From Diphasiastrum complanatum (lineage: Eukaryota; Streptophyta; Lycopodiopsida; Lycopodiales; Lycopodiaceae), in NCBI GenBank assembly GCA_029204225.1, contig CM055105.1, forward strand, positions 49,138,688 through 49,202,687: DNA of 64,000 nucleotides, in the 5' to 3' direction. Of this stretch, positions 1 through 11,941 are shown piece after piece; within the stretch, counting starts at the first letter, position 1; each line of letters starts with the position of its first letter. The translations under genes and the position numbers were made by a program. Below the pieces are notes generated by a model. That model was not told the DNA's origin and searched no databases. It saw nothing but the letters and a program-made list of their open reading frames with translations.

Positions 1-290
1 ACTAGAGCTAAACGAGTGTTAGAACTTACACACTTAGATTTGTATGGACCAAAGAAGACAATGTCACTTGGTGGAGGGTTTTATTTCGAACTAATGTCAT
101 TGATGATTTTTCAAGAAGAACATGGATCTACACCATCAAGGAAAAATTGAGGGCACTTGAATGTTTCAAGGGCTTCAAGGCGTTGGTGAAAAATCAAACA
201 AATGCCAAGATCAAAGTGTTGAGATCTGATTGAGGGAGTGAGCATTGCTCTACTACATTCATTAATTTCTACAAAGAGCATTTCCTGAAT
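1..290 (+). mobile_element. Ty1/copia integrase remnant
   Basis: Shifting plus-strand frames read ELTHLDLYGPKKTMSLGGGF and then pieces equivalent to the copia integrase core (IDDFSRRTW-like, KALVKNQTNAKIKVLRS-like, then the RSDxGGEY region as RSD-stop-GS). The frame breaks several times and there is an in-frame TGA in the catalytic block, so it cannot make integrase. The fragment starts before the window and no LTR is visible. It lies opposite in strand to the gypsy element beginning near 1030. Confidence 0.75.
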
Positions 291-1029
291 GTATAATGGT
301 AGTACATGTAGAGATATTTCTTTCTATCTGAATTTGATTTCTTATCTTAGTCTTCATCCATAACCTCAAATAGTTTACTTTTCGATAAATTTTTACATAC
401 AAACATAGTTGGAGTTTTTTGTACTTGACACTTGCAAAAAAATCGACAAATATATTCAAAGAAACAAACCAACTTAATCGGACTTTTTTTGATCTAGTAC
501 TGACTTTTGACTTTGGAACTCCTTTGAGCTCCTGATTTGTCCTTGACGCACTTTGTGTTGAGCTTCCCGAGATCCAGATTTGATCAGTTCCGCACAGGTA
601 TCAGGGCTCCCTGAGCCAAAGGATTTGTCGTTCGATTGCCCACTCTATGGTCCACTCCGCGCCTTGTTGCTTGTGCACCTTGATTTCTCTCCTTGTCCCA
701 GCCTGATCTTGATACTTTTCATTTTTGGCTCTTTGAGGTAGGCAAAGATTGAGTACGCCGCAATGCACCTCTCACTTAGCTTGAAGTAGCTGTCTTTGAA
801 TCAATCCAAATGTAACCATTGACCTCGTGGAGAGCCAAGGGGTCGCACCAGTTGAAATTGCTCTTTCCAACTTTTGACTTCCCGCTTGCGGCTGGTGGGC
901 GTCGCCGCAAATGAAACAGGCTAGCCATCCATCCTTTGCAAACATGCAGTCGTTTCGTTGCCGTTCACGTGCGAGTACTTGAACTGCGAATCCGCCCCAC
1001 ACAATCTGCAGTCCCTCCTTTCGCACTCC
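291..1029. other. Unassigned segment between two retroelement remnants
   Basis: No recognisable gene. From about 730 to 1029 the base composition is richer in G+C than its surroundings. The minus strand is open from 1086 to 772, but after residues resembling the RT motif FFGYNQI the translation no longer looks like reverse transcriptase. It may be foreign sequence joined to the broken RT. Confidence 0.4.
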
Positions 1030-1711
1030 AATCTGATTATATCCAAAAAAAGCCGTCACAGAAATTGTAACGCTCTTGACCAGCAACCTGATCTAGGATG
1101 GAATCAATGAAAGGCAGAGGATGATGGTCCTTCCTTGTGGCAGCATTGAGTTTGCAGAAATCCTAGCATATTCGTATTTTGCCAGTCTTCTTCTTTGGGA
1201 CGACAACAATGGGCGAAACCCATTCACTACTTAAGACGGGATAGATTATACCTGCCTTAAGGTGCTTGTTAAGTTCGTCCTTGACCATGAGAGAGTACTT
1301 AGGATTGAGACGATACTGTCTTTGTCGAATAGGTACAGCATCTTCCTTAAGATCAATTCGATGATCTCCGAATTCTGTAGGTATACCCTTCAAATCGTCG
1401 AGCGACCAGGCAAAAACGTCTTGATACTCCTTCAATAGTTCAGTGAATTCCACTAACTCCGATTCTCCAAGTGACTTTGAAACATGCACAAATCTGTCAG
1501 GTGCAAGTTCAATCAATTCAGTAGAATCTGGTAAAATGATACCTTTTGTCATATTGGCCTTGGTATGGCCATGAATTTCGTGCATGGTTGACTCCACAGA
1601 TGTTTTTTTGTCGTCAACCTGGTTCTTGTTACCAAATTCGTATTCAGATTCATCACTCAAATCGTCAAACTCTTTTGAGTTCATGTCTGCAACGTTAATT
1701 TCTTCATACAA
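1030..1711 (-). pseudogene. Gypsy reverse transcriptase, N-terminal part
   Basis: After an acidic linker the minus strand reads EYQDVFAWSLDDLKGIP, then PIRQRQYRLNPKYSLMVKDE, then SPIVVVPKKKTGKIRIC: the conserved entry into gypsy RT. A TGA replaces the codon after KIRIC (1163-1161), after which the frame resumes as DFCKLNAATRKDHHPLPFID and reaches FFGYNQI, where the palm aspartate region should follow. From there the similarity stops. The catalytic YxDD block is missing, so this copy could not polymerise DNA. Confidence 0.85.
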
Positions 1712-1780
1712 AACATCTGCTTTAACGTCGCAGGCATCGAAGAATTCTTCATCATCAGCATTCTCATAACATTCAAAGTA

Positions 1781-2404
1781 CTACACTTCAATATCAGATT
1801 CACTGGGAAAAATATTCAAGGCATACGAAGATTTTTCTGATGTAAAGCTGGTGTCGGACAAAGGAGTTTCACATTCATATTTGTCACGACTCCAGGTTAT
1901 GATTTGTTCTGCTGGCTTACCTCGGTTATTGGTCTCACCAGTCTGAAACCTCAGCTCTCTAGATTTCCAATGTACACTTGTGTTTGATTGATAAAACCAA
2001 GGTCGTCCAATCAGCACAAAATAGGATGACAAACCGAGTGGTTTGATAACAATGAAATTCATTGTGAATGGCTTGGCTTGAATATAGACAGTGACATCCT
2101 TCAGTTCTCCAACAGGTTTTCGTCGTGTCGAATCAACTAACTTGATGTTTCGTTGTGTTGGTTGAATGTCAGTCAGCCCCAAAGCATGAGTTGTATCTTC
2201 TGTTATTATATTCACACTGGAACTAGAGTCAATTGGCACTTTTTCGATCAGGCGTCCCGCAATGGTAATATCAATCTCAGGAGCACCGAGATCACCTAAA
2301 TCGATAGACAAAACACCAACATCTGGCAAAGAAATTTTTTTCTTCTTTTTGGACACATAAAGGCCTTTTAGTTGCTTTCTGTAATAAGTGTTATCTACCA
2401 ACAA
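1781..2404 (-). pseudogene. Gypsy retropepsin (aspartic protease) region
   Basis: A 207-codon open frame. About residue 55 is VPIDSSSSVNII, the retropepsin active-site loop, normally DSG/DTG; here the glycine is serine, which would be expected to damage activity. About residue 130 is VLIGRPWFYQSN, matching the (I/L)LGRPWL motif that closes gypsy proteases. A lysine run (KKKKK) precedes the domain. It lies between the gag knuckles and the RT of the same element, separated from the RT frame by a break near 1711-1781. Confidence 0.8.
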
Positions 2405-3340
2405 CTATTCAAAAATAATGTTCGGATGAAGGGATCCAATATCAGTCACGATGTCATATTCTTTCGTCTTCGATTTTGATTTTGGTTTATCGATAACAAC
2501 ACTAGACAATTTCGTCTTCGCGATTTCTTCATCCTCTTCCTCGAAAGTGACCACCTTTTCTGCAGCAGTTGTCTGAAGTTCAGCGTTGATGATTTCCTTT
2601 GCTTCTGCCGAGATATCTTTTGCAAATAACTTTGCAACATCGCGGTCATAGTCAGGGTCATCTTTGAGATCTTCTTTAGTCGTAGATTTGTTCGTTGTTT
2701 TGCTAGAGGATTTCTTCTTCTAGAATTTTCTGCGCTTTGTTGAAGATTTCTGATCAGGTTTTGAGGAGCTTTTGCTTCTCGTTGTGACTTTGAATAATTT
2801 CTCCACGTCACTTGGCCAAGACTGGTCTTCTATCTTTGCTAGTTTTCCTTCAATAACGTCAATTCTTTGCACAACAGCATCAGTCGCAGCTTTCGCTTTC
2901 GTGTCTGCAGCAACTGGTATTGCGACATACTGATATATGGGTCGTGGCTCCTGTGGCTGAGGGCAGTCATGATACTTGTGGCCAGGCTCTCTACAATATA
3001 AACATAATGGTACATAACCAATCGGCTTTCGCGGTTGAGGACAGTCAGGAGAAAAATGTCCCGGCTCTCCACAGTTGTAGTAGTTGCCCGAAACTGGTTT
3101 AGTCGCGGTTTGAGACTTCACTGGTCCAACAAATTTAGGAGGATTATTTTTTCTTGGTGCGAACTTGGGTCTGTCCTGTTGGGCTGATGTTGTAGTACCC
3201 TATACATAGTTAGTAGTCGCATCATTTTGAAAAATAAAAAGTACCTCTTGGGCAGGATCTTCAATGTATTTGACATTCACAGTAGTGCAGTCTTCCTTAG
3301 TGTGTCCAGAAGTTCCACATTTCGTACACCACATTCCTGA
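2405..3340 (-). pseudogene. Gypsy gag C-terminus with three zinc knuckles and basic linker
   Basis: Three nucleocapsid-type knuckles are readable: CTKCGTSGHTKEDC (3330-3286), YYNCGEPGHFSPDC (about 3085-3044) and CLYCREPGHKYHDC (about 3010-2969). The middle one has Tyr where the first Cys is expected. A linker rich in Lys, Ser and Thr follows (2811-2405). These domains bind the element RNA during packaging. Frame breaks occur between the knuckles and around 2720. Confidence 0.8.
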
Positions 3341-3377
3341 GTTGGAAGAAGACGCTTTTGGTCTTTTATCTGCAACT

Positions 3378-4320
3378 TCAGAGATCTATACACTTTTTAT
3401 TAAGGTTAGCCATATTACTCTTCCAAAGCTTTTCAACTTTAGAAGTTGACGACTTATCCTCGACAACTTTCATGTCATCCTTTCGTTTAGTTCGTCGTTT
3501 ATTCTTTCTCTCTCCTTTGTCAGCTTCTGATTCTGATGAATCCCTGCTTTCAGATTCCGAGCTTGAAAAACTGGTACTTGAATCAAAATCTGAATCATCA
3601 TCGCTGTCACCAGAATCAGTCTTCGACTTTCGAGATTTCTTAGTCGATCGTCGTTTTTGTGCTAGTTTCGAGGTCTCGAAATTTTTAGCACTAGCTATTA
3701 CTGCTGCTGAGGAGGTAATGTCCCCTTGTCTGCAATACCGATCAATCTTTGCTAGTAAACCAGCCAAAAACCATTCAATCTGCATATCCACGGGATATAC
3801 ACTAGTTAGTTTACCCTATGAGATTTTTAACCTTACATGTATATTTGCGAAGGGATTCTTTACTCTTCTTCTAAACATTGTTCATACGTCCAAGAATTCT
3901 AGATTTGTAACCGATCTCTCTGAACTGGTTCAAAAACGCATCTTTCAGCAAGTACCAGGTTCCTACACGTCCTGGTTCAACTTGGTTGTACCAAATGCAC
4001 GCCTACTTTCTTAGCAGACCAGGGAAGATTCGTAGTTTGTCTACGTCAATTCCCTCGTTATTCGCATTAGCGATTGACTCGAATTGTGAGACATAGCTAT
4101 CTGCATCATCGGAAGAAGTCCCTTTAAAATAATCGTATTTAATTTTAGAGATAGAAGTGAAACGTGTAGCAGGACCTTCCATACCGAAGCTAATTAGGAG
4201 TTCAAGTAACTGGGCAGTGATTTCGTCTAGATTTCTCTGACTAGTACTCTCACTTTGTCTTCGTAAAAATTACTCTCTAAGCTTACGGTATCGTTCTAAT
4301 CTGGATTCTCTATCTGACAT
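3378..4320 (-). pseudogene. Gypsy gag (capsid region)
   Basis: The probable start is ATG at 4320-4318, reading MSDRESRLERYRKLRE before an in-frame stop. The capsid core follows in pieces: SFGMEGPATRFTSISKIKYD, YFKGTSSDDADSYVSQFESI, WYLLKDAFLNQFREIGYKS, and finally an open frame 3791-3378 beginning MDMQIEWFLAGLLAKIDRYC. The latter ends in a Ser/Asp-rich then Lys/Arg-rich tail. The same blocks recur in the plus-strand fragment at 6.9-7.5 kb, which fixes the family. Multiple stops make it inactive. Confidence 0.8.
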
Positions 4321-4372
4321 ACACTAGAGATGGAGATGGATTTGTCAGATTTCTTATAACTTTCCTAAACTA

Positions 4373-4390
4373 TCCCCAACAACGGTGCCA
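4373..4390 (-). other. Primer-binding site of gypsy element (tRNA-Asp type)
   Basis: The plus strand reads tccccaacaacggtgcca; the 3' end of plant tRNA-Asp is tccccggcaacggcgcca, a match at 15 of 18 positions. The minus strand therefore carries a near-complementary primer site, just upstream of gag, as expected for Tat/Athila-type plant gypsy elements. Confidence 0.7.
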
Positions 4391-5940
4391 AAAATTGGTA
4401 TATGTTGTACTATACCAACAAGGTTAATATAGATTTTATAGTAACTAATGTCGTTTCCACAGAGGACAACGTTAGAATGTTATATTTTTGGTACAATTTA
4501 TGACAAGTAGTTTCGAGTGTTATTCTAGTTGTCGACAGACATTAAAAAGTAACCAGTATTACTTATGTTTGGGATGGGTAATATTAATAAATTCAGAACA
4601 ACAATCTGGCCTCTATGGAATTGAAGGAAGCGCGTTCTACAGATGAGATGTTATCAGAGTAGTACAGCAGTACTACACTCTGGCTGATTAAGGTGTCAAC
4701 AAAGAATCGAGAATTGTTCGATGTATTCTCGATTGTGCAGACAATTAATTAATCGCGTTCGCGAACTATTCATTTCTAGATAGAAGTCCTCAACAACTAA
4801 AGCCCAACTTAATGGTTAAAGAACACGAAGAGTTTTAGAACACGTTAGAAACTTATGTCAATGTCAATAAGGAAAACAGATCAAAGACTCAATCCTTCAG
4901 ACAGGGACTGTCATCTCATATGTATACATATAGCTTTATTCAATGATCATGCTAGACTGTACCAAAGATAGTCGTTATTCAAGTGCCGAAAAGAAAGTAT
5001 TCGTGACAGACGAATAAGATGGTTTTAAGACAGTTCTTTAGAGCATGCTTTATGAAAACACAGCAAACGACTGTAATGCACTAGAGTGTCTGTCTGATCA
5101 AAGAGTAATTCATGAAATGCGTTAGAGATTGTTAGCATACTCAAGATCACTCACACTCAGCAGTGCGGAGAACATAGATAAGAGAGAATAACTCACAGAA
5201 CTCTATTCACTTTTTCAATCTCTTACATAAGCATAAACTCTTCTCTCTCGATGATCGAGACTGAAGTGTGAGATCTATATATGTTCTACGGGGCGAACAA
5301 ACACACGTCTTAAACAATAGGTGCATCGCTCCCGCGAAAGGGTCTAGTTAACAATTAGACTGAAAATACGTTCAACTATACCATAGGAAGTATACTTAAC
5401 TATGAGTTAAAGTTACTCTAGTTTAACATGTCTTTTCATATCTAGTCATTTCGTATGGACGACCTAGTAAAGGTTATCCAAGACAATGTCTTTTCCTTTT
5501 AAAGGTCTTGCCCTTAATTACAAGGCAAGTACTTAGGAGATATATTCCCGAAAAATGACTTAGGCCTCTTCATGATTTATACTTAACCAGCTCATATCTT
5601 CATTTTCGAGTATATCATGCCATATTTATGTTGATATTCAATATTTAACATTTTAGAATTATTGCCTCGCCCTTGTAGGGGATCATATATTACCTACATT
5701 TGATGTTCTTTCCATGTTCTTATTTGGAAAACTTTGCAAGGGATTGCAAAGTTGCATCCATATTATGGAAAGAACTAGGTATCACTGGCCATATCTAGCT
5801 TGAAGAGAAAGGAGTGGAAGGAATTTTTCCACGTAGATCATATTATACATAAGACTTTTCTAGATCAATCATATTTGGTATATACATTGGTACATTGGGC
5901 AGACTGAATTCATTATTCGAATCAAAAATTATTTTACATC
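4391..5940 (-). repeat. Probable 5' LTR of the gypsy element and adjoining AT-rich DNA
   Basis: Sequence immediately beyond the primer site must begin the 5' LTR. It opens (plus strand) with an inverted repeat, ttggtata...tataccaa (about 4395-4418). A TATA-like gaacatatatagat is readable on the minus strand near 5280. The outer LTR edge is not determinable because the matching 3' LTR is lost. No coding sequence was recognised. Confidence 0.4.
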
Positions 5941-6717
5941 TTTCAAACATTGAATATGAACAAAATCAGTAACAACAACAACAATGATAGTATCATCTGC
6001 AATATCAAGAACAATATCATCAACACTAGCAGGTACAAAAGCAGTAGTAGTAACATCAATTGGTTAATCAACAATAGTAGAAGTAGGTACAGATAGGTAC
6101 AACAACAACCATCAACAATAGGTAGATCCACCAACTCTTCATATATAATATGTGGCAAAGCTGGAATAGATGTAGGAGATAGAAGAGTAAGATGTATACT
6201 ATATCTTTTCACCATTTGTTTTTTATACTCCAAATTCTCCTTTTATTGAAAAATTATAGCATCTTTAGGTAGTATTATTTGATGAAGATCATTTTCTTTA
6301 ACTTCATCTTTGTTCTCTCCTCTTTAATCTCTTGAATCCACTTAATAAAAAAATTTCAATCTTGTTTAATTTGTGGTTTTTCTAGGTATCTATCAATTTC
6401 AAATTTTCATTTTTCTCCTTTAGTCTCTTGATGGTCTGTTGGGGTAGATTTACTTCTCTTTTGAATATAGCCACCTCATTCTATAGTTTAGCTACCATAC
6501 TATCCTTGTTCCAAGATACCCTAGCCATCTTTGGCATATTTTTCAATAAAGGAGGGGAGACTTCTTTAGGTTGCTGCTACTGTATTGTTGGTTTTTTTTT
6601 TCTTCCTTTAGATAATGGAAGATGAGTTCTTTCCAACCCCTTTTTCTTTACTATTTGACAAGTATACATATTTTTTCTTGTTTTTCTCTTCTAGTTTTCC
6701 TTTTCATGTTCCCCTCT
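5941..6717. other. Low-complexity and unassigned DNA
   Basis: From 5955 to about 6130 the plus strand is a run of imperfect aac/atc/agt triplets, giving a spurious Leu-rich frame on the minus strand. The rest is AT-rich with no recognised gene. Confidence 0.5.
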
Positions 6718-6842
6718 TGGATCTCGGTCTTCTTGAACCAGCTCTAGGTCAACGGTAAATTCTGGTTTACAATAACAATGGATCTCGGCTTCTTCTTGAA
6801 CCAGGTCTAGATCAAATGGTAAATTCTGGTTTACAATAACAA
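6718..6842. repeat. Imperfect tandem duplication, two units of 61 and 64 bp
   Basis: Both units start tggatctcgg and end ggtttacaataacaa (6718-6778 and 6779-6842), differing by a few substitutions and a 3-base length change. It lies just upstream of the gypsy gag fragment. Confidence 0.85.
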
Positions 6843-6879
6843 GAATATAAAGAGCAGTTCACATTTAAAGTTCTTTATT

Positions 6880-8130
6880 CTTCTGGTGCTCCAGAAATTC
6901 ATTTCTTATGGCACATGCTGTTAATATACTCCAATCCTGAGGTGTGCCATAACTTTTATTGTAGATCCGTGCTACAATACTTTCTAACCAACCTATGTGC
7001 AAGAAAGCAGTTAAAAAAAGCCTTTCTTAAACAATTTTGTGAGATCGGGTATTCAACAATAGTGCTTGTACGATTAAATTTAGTGCAAAAGAAGGAGAAG
7101 GAGTCTTTGAGACGATACACTTGGAAGGTAAAGAACTTAATCAGAAAACTAGTTGGTGTATATTTTGTTGCCATGTAGATAGAAGGGTTTCTTGTAGGTC
7201 TGCCATCAAAGATCGATCGATATTGCATACAAGGTTCTATGAATAGCTTGGACCAAGTTATCACGATAACAAAAAATTATGAAACATCAAAAATTGTGAG
7301 GAAATATCATTTCAGCCACAACATGAAAAGGAAACCATCAAAATTATCCGAAGATTTGAGCTCTGAAGATGATTCTTTAGATAGTTCAAGATCAACCAGT
7401 TCAAGTGACAAATCAGACATCAGAGTTTTGACTGTTTGGAAGACGAGAAAGACTATTGGAAGGAAAAAAAATGACTAAAAAAAAGCTTTCCAATGATCTA
7501 CCTAATAAGAGGGAAAAAGTGTGGAAGAAGAATATTGCAGATCTGTCAAATTCAAGTATCTGAAGTGTCAGATAAAGACAGAAAGCTCTAGCCTACAATC
7601 CCAACATATGGTGTACTAAGTGCAATTCTTCAGGCCACACCAATAATGAATGTAAGGTAACACAAGTTTCTTACATGGAAAATTCTTCAAGAGATGTACT
7701 ATATGTATATGAAGTAGAACCAGAAGATCATTGCGATTACATTCAAGGGCTGCATCCTAGCTTAGGTATACAAACGAAGCCAAATTTTGCACCAAAACGA
7801 TTTGTACCTGCGTAGACTGTAACCCAGAATCAAAAGATTGTTTATGCACCTGTGAACCTACCGCTGAAGTGCGTCACAAGTAGCTATTATAACTGTGGTG
7901 CTCAAGGCCACTATTCACCTAATTGTCCTGAACCACGTCGACCAATCATCTATGTTCCTTTAAAAAGATATATCTGAGAAAGCTAAAGCCTTAATTGACA
8001 AAAAAGTAGAATCTAGTCTAGTTCAAGAAAAAAGTAACTTTTGAAGAAAAAGATGAAGATTTACCAATGAATTCTAATTATCTACAACTGTTGTCGATTT
8101 CAAACCAAAAGGTAATTGGCATATGATTGT
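6880..8130 (+). mobile_element. Gypsy gag fragment, same family as the element at 1.0-4.4 kb
   Basis: Plus-strand frames read KKAFLKQFCEIGYSTIVLVR, ESLRRYTWKVKNLIRKLVG, then EGFLVGLPSKIDRYCIQGS, an acidic Ser/Asp stretch, and two zinc knuckles: CTKCNSSGHTNNEC (7612-7653) and YYNCGAQGHYSPNC (7885-7926). These align with the minus-strand gag at 3.3-4.0 kb, including the Tyr-for-Cys change in the second knuckle. The third knuckle, protease and all of pol are absent, and stops interrupt the frame. Sequence similarity fades around 8130. Confidence 0.8.
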
Positions 8131-9339
<1,209 letters not shown>

Positions 9340-9395
9340 CATTTCCTTGAATAATGAATAAGAAAACCCAAAAGTTCCTTATGTATCATAAAAGC

Positions 9396-9775
9396 CAAAC
9401 GAAATCAAACACAATCTTAAATAACAAAAACAAGGTTTCCAAAATATGGAGCAACTTTGATGTGCATAATGAAAAACTTTAGAAAAAATATTGCAATCAT
9501 CAAGATAAAATAAAACACAATACTTTTAGCTCAAACTCAATGCAAGCATGGCCAAAGACCACCAATCCTTGCTTGCATGAGAGAGAGATTGATTGAACCT
9601 ATGAAATGAAACCCCAAAAAATTCAAACACAATTGTGAATGCATTAAAAACACAAGGCGATCGCAAAGATCGAAAGCAACTTTGATGTGCATATTGAAAA
9701 ACTTTCAAAAAGATATTGCAATCTAAATGAATTAAAAAATAATAATAATTCTTTTAGCTCAAACTCATGTGAATA
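9396..9775. repeat. Imperfect direct repeat, two units of about 150 bp
   Basis: Units at about 9396-9545 and 9617-9775 share caaactttgatgtgcat(a/t), tgaaaaacttt, atattgcaatc and cttttagctcaaactca in the same order. A linker separates them, with short losses and gains. Confidence 0.75.
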
Positions 9776-10387
9776 AAGACTCCGCCTGTGGGGGGAACCA
9801 ATACAATAACTTAGTGCAAAGTTATCTATTGCAACAAAATTACCAAATTTTTTACAATAACCTAGCACAAATTTATATTGCAACCAAGCTACCAAATCTT
9901 TTACAATAAAACTCATAATACGCTTGCCACATCAAATTTGAGCGAAAGATTAGGATTCTTGGCCCTAAGGGCGCCTTTCCGTGCGATCTTTTTAGCTGTG
10001 CAAAGTGCAAAGTGACGTCAATCAAAACAAATGAGTTGATCCGCGAGTCAACGGGTAAGTTTAAAAAAATAAAATTTGAAGTGTTGGATAGAATGATGGG
10101 TAACCCCGTTTGGGATGACATGGAAATACCCCCCAAAATGTATGGCAAAAACAACAAAACAAACTCCCAAAAAGAAAGGACGCTAGAGGAGGTCCTTTCA
10201 AGTGTCATAGGAGGGTACCACCAACCTGGGAACCGTGTCCAACAGATTCAAAGCTATCCATGACCATCCGATTGCACCGTCGATTCTCGAACTCACTCCC
10301 ATCCAGCCACGTGTCTCGATCGTACTCCTCCGATTCAAAATGAAACCAGACGTCAGCGTCTTGAGGTTCTCCAATCAATGGCTATGG
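9776..10387. other. Unassigned DNA
   Basis: Contains an 83-codon open frame (10012-10263, plus) that is Lys/Asn-rich and resembles nothing I know. No repeat structure was noted. Confidence 0.35.
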
Positions 10388-11158
10388 CATACGTAATATA
10401 TATTAGCTACTACTACTACTCTCTCTCTCTCTCTCTCTCCATCCAGTCTCAGCTGTAGTCTGTGGGTGAGCTAGTCTGTAAGTAGTAGCGAGAGATAATG
10501 CACGTGGGTTGGAGTTGGATCTATAATCTAGGACTTGGGCTGAAGGAATCTGCTTTTTGGGGAGCTAGATCTAGACGAAGATTGCGTTTTTACTCGGTTG
10601 AATCATGAATGGATGGATCTGATAGCACCAGCGGTAGAGTAGTATAGCTGCACAGTGCACTGGCCTTGTTGTGATCTCTGGATGGAGCTGGTGGGTGTGA
10701 ATGAGCTGTACTAGCCCAAAGCTCCACTGGCTTGAACTGCATTCTTGAGGTTGTTTGGGTGGGTGGCGTTTCTGCCTTTTGTTTGGAAGTTGGCAGGTTC
10801 TCTGTTTTCAAGCTGAAATGAGACGTCCCTTGAGGGTTGTGTGTGTTAAGAGCTGAAGTTGAGTCCAATCGAGGAGTGGAGGGGCTATGGGAGAGCATTC
10901 TGTTATGTAGGCTCATTTGTGGTCCTGCCGGTTAGAACGGATGAAGATCTGGAGCTAATTCAGCGTCAAGATTGGTGGATCACTGAAAGAGGTAGCTTAG
11001 TTTGGCGTGTCAAGCGAAAGTGTGGAGTCTGACTGCTTCATTGCAGATGCAGTCTCCTAGAGGGTGACATAGATCCTCATGTATAGATGACCACAAGAAA
11101 CATGGCCTCAAAAGACTTTGTATGAGAGACTGCTAGATCCAGGGAGATCTCACTCAAG
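10388..11158 (+). promoter_or_regulatory. Candidate promoter and untranslated first exon
   Basis: A TATA-like taatatatatta (10394-10405) is followed by a CT-rich initiator/leader tract (10420-10440), and then about 700 bp of mixed-composition sequence. The segment ends cactcaag|gtaagc (donor at 11159), close to a consensus splice donor. There is no long frame, so it would be a leader. The next recognisable plus-strand gene is the GDU-like gene at 20128, which has an acceptor-like ctcctgtag ending at 20020. Linking the two is inference; it could equally be the start of an unrelated non-coding transcript. Confidence 0.3.
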
Positions 11159-11695
11159 GTAAGCCCACACAAATATCTCTATCTCTCTCTCTGGTGGGTT
11201 CCTATCAATTAGAAGTGAGAAATCTCGTGTGCCCATCAAAAGTGCAGTCAACTTGGATAAATTACTGACTTTTGTACACCCTGCCTACTGCACAGAAAAC
11301 ACCCAACTTCCACCTTCGATCAAGCTTTCTCACTTTATATGGAATCTACCATTGAAATGCTTGTGAGGGGGCCTCTTTTTTAGATACTCTTTCATTTCTT
11401 CTTCCATCATCGTGGTGATTAGGGCTTTCTTATTCTTTTGTGATTTTTTTTCTAGCTTCTTGATACTTGCTATTCATTCTTTTCCTTATCGTGTGAATCT
11501 TGCACTTTTAAGACTGCTACTTTTTTCAATCATTGGTTGAAGGCAACCCATAGTTAGTTTCAGATTGAAGGTTAACCTTCTACCTTCGAAGTTATGGTTT
11601 GTTGCTTACCTAGACCATGTACTTTGGCAGTTTTTATCTCAATGAAGCAACCACTTACACAAAGTTTGGGTAGCTTGGAGATTGATATCCTCGTA
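11159..11695. other. Unassigned DNA
   Basis: Would be the start of a leader intron if 10388-11158 is a real exon. T-rich, with no gene recognised. Confidence 0.35.
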
Positions 11696-11941
11696 TCTAT
11701 ATATATTACAATCATAGCGTTCCCGGGCCGCTCACTTTGTGACGGGCGCGAGCGCTGCCCGGGGCCCCTTTTTTTGAAATTTTCCTTCATGTTTTTTTTT
11801 TCCGGCAGCAGTCGCGCTGCCCTACGGGCAGCCTGACCCTGCCCAGAAAAAAACTCCCCATTTTTCAAATTTTTAACCCTCCCCTTTGCCCACCCGCCCA
11901 AAACCCTGCCCTGCTGCACACTTGCGGGCTCACATCACTAG
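11696..11941 (+). mobile_element. Candidate small non-autonomous Helitron
   Basis: The insert starts TCTATATATATTAC and ends CACTAG, flanked by A (11695) and T (11942). This is the TC...CTRR arrangement in an AT target expected of Helitrons. It is sharply richer in G+C than its surroundings, with a self-complementary subterminal block around cccgggccgctc...gcccggggcc. A clear hairpin just before the 3' CTAG is not obvious, so the call rests on termini and composition only. Confidence 0.4.

Larger units (their letters stand above)
1030..4390 (-). mobile_element. Ty3/gypsy retrotransposon, 3'-truncated internal region
   Basis: In minus-strand order: primer-binding site (4390-4373), gag (from ATG at 4320), three zinc knuckles (3330-2950), retropepsin (about 2300-1950) and the first part of reverse transcriptase (to about 1030). 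RNase H and integrase are absent. The primer site resembles the 3' end of tRNA-Asp, as in plant Tat/Athila-type gypsy elements. Several stop codons and frame changes show the copy is dead. A plus-strand gag fragment of the same family lies at 6.9-8.1 kb. Confidence 0.85.

Noticed and set aside
5943-6233. Leu-rich minus-strand ORF resembling a membrane protein
   Set aside because: It comes from imperfect aac/atc triplet repeats; no conserved features.
10590-10916. 108-codon minus-strand ORF opposite the leader-like segment
   Set aside because: Ser/Thr/Pro-rich but without motif, start context or splice support; more likely the shadow of a non-coding leader.
11572-11919. GC-rich minus-strand ORF (115 codons) as a gene
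   Set aside because: It coincides with the Helitron-like insert and its compositional bias explains the open frame.
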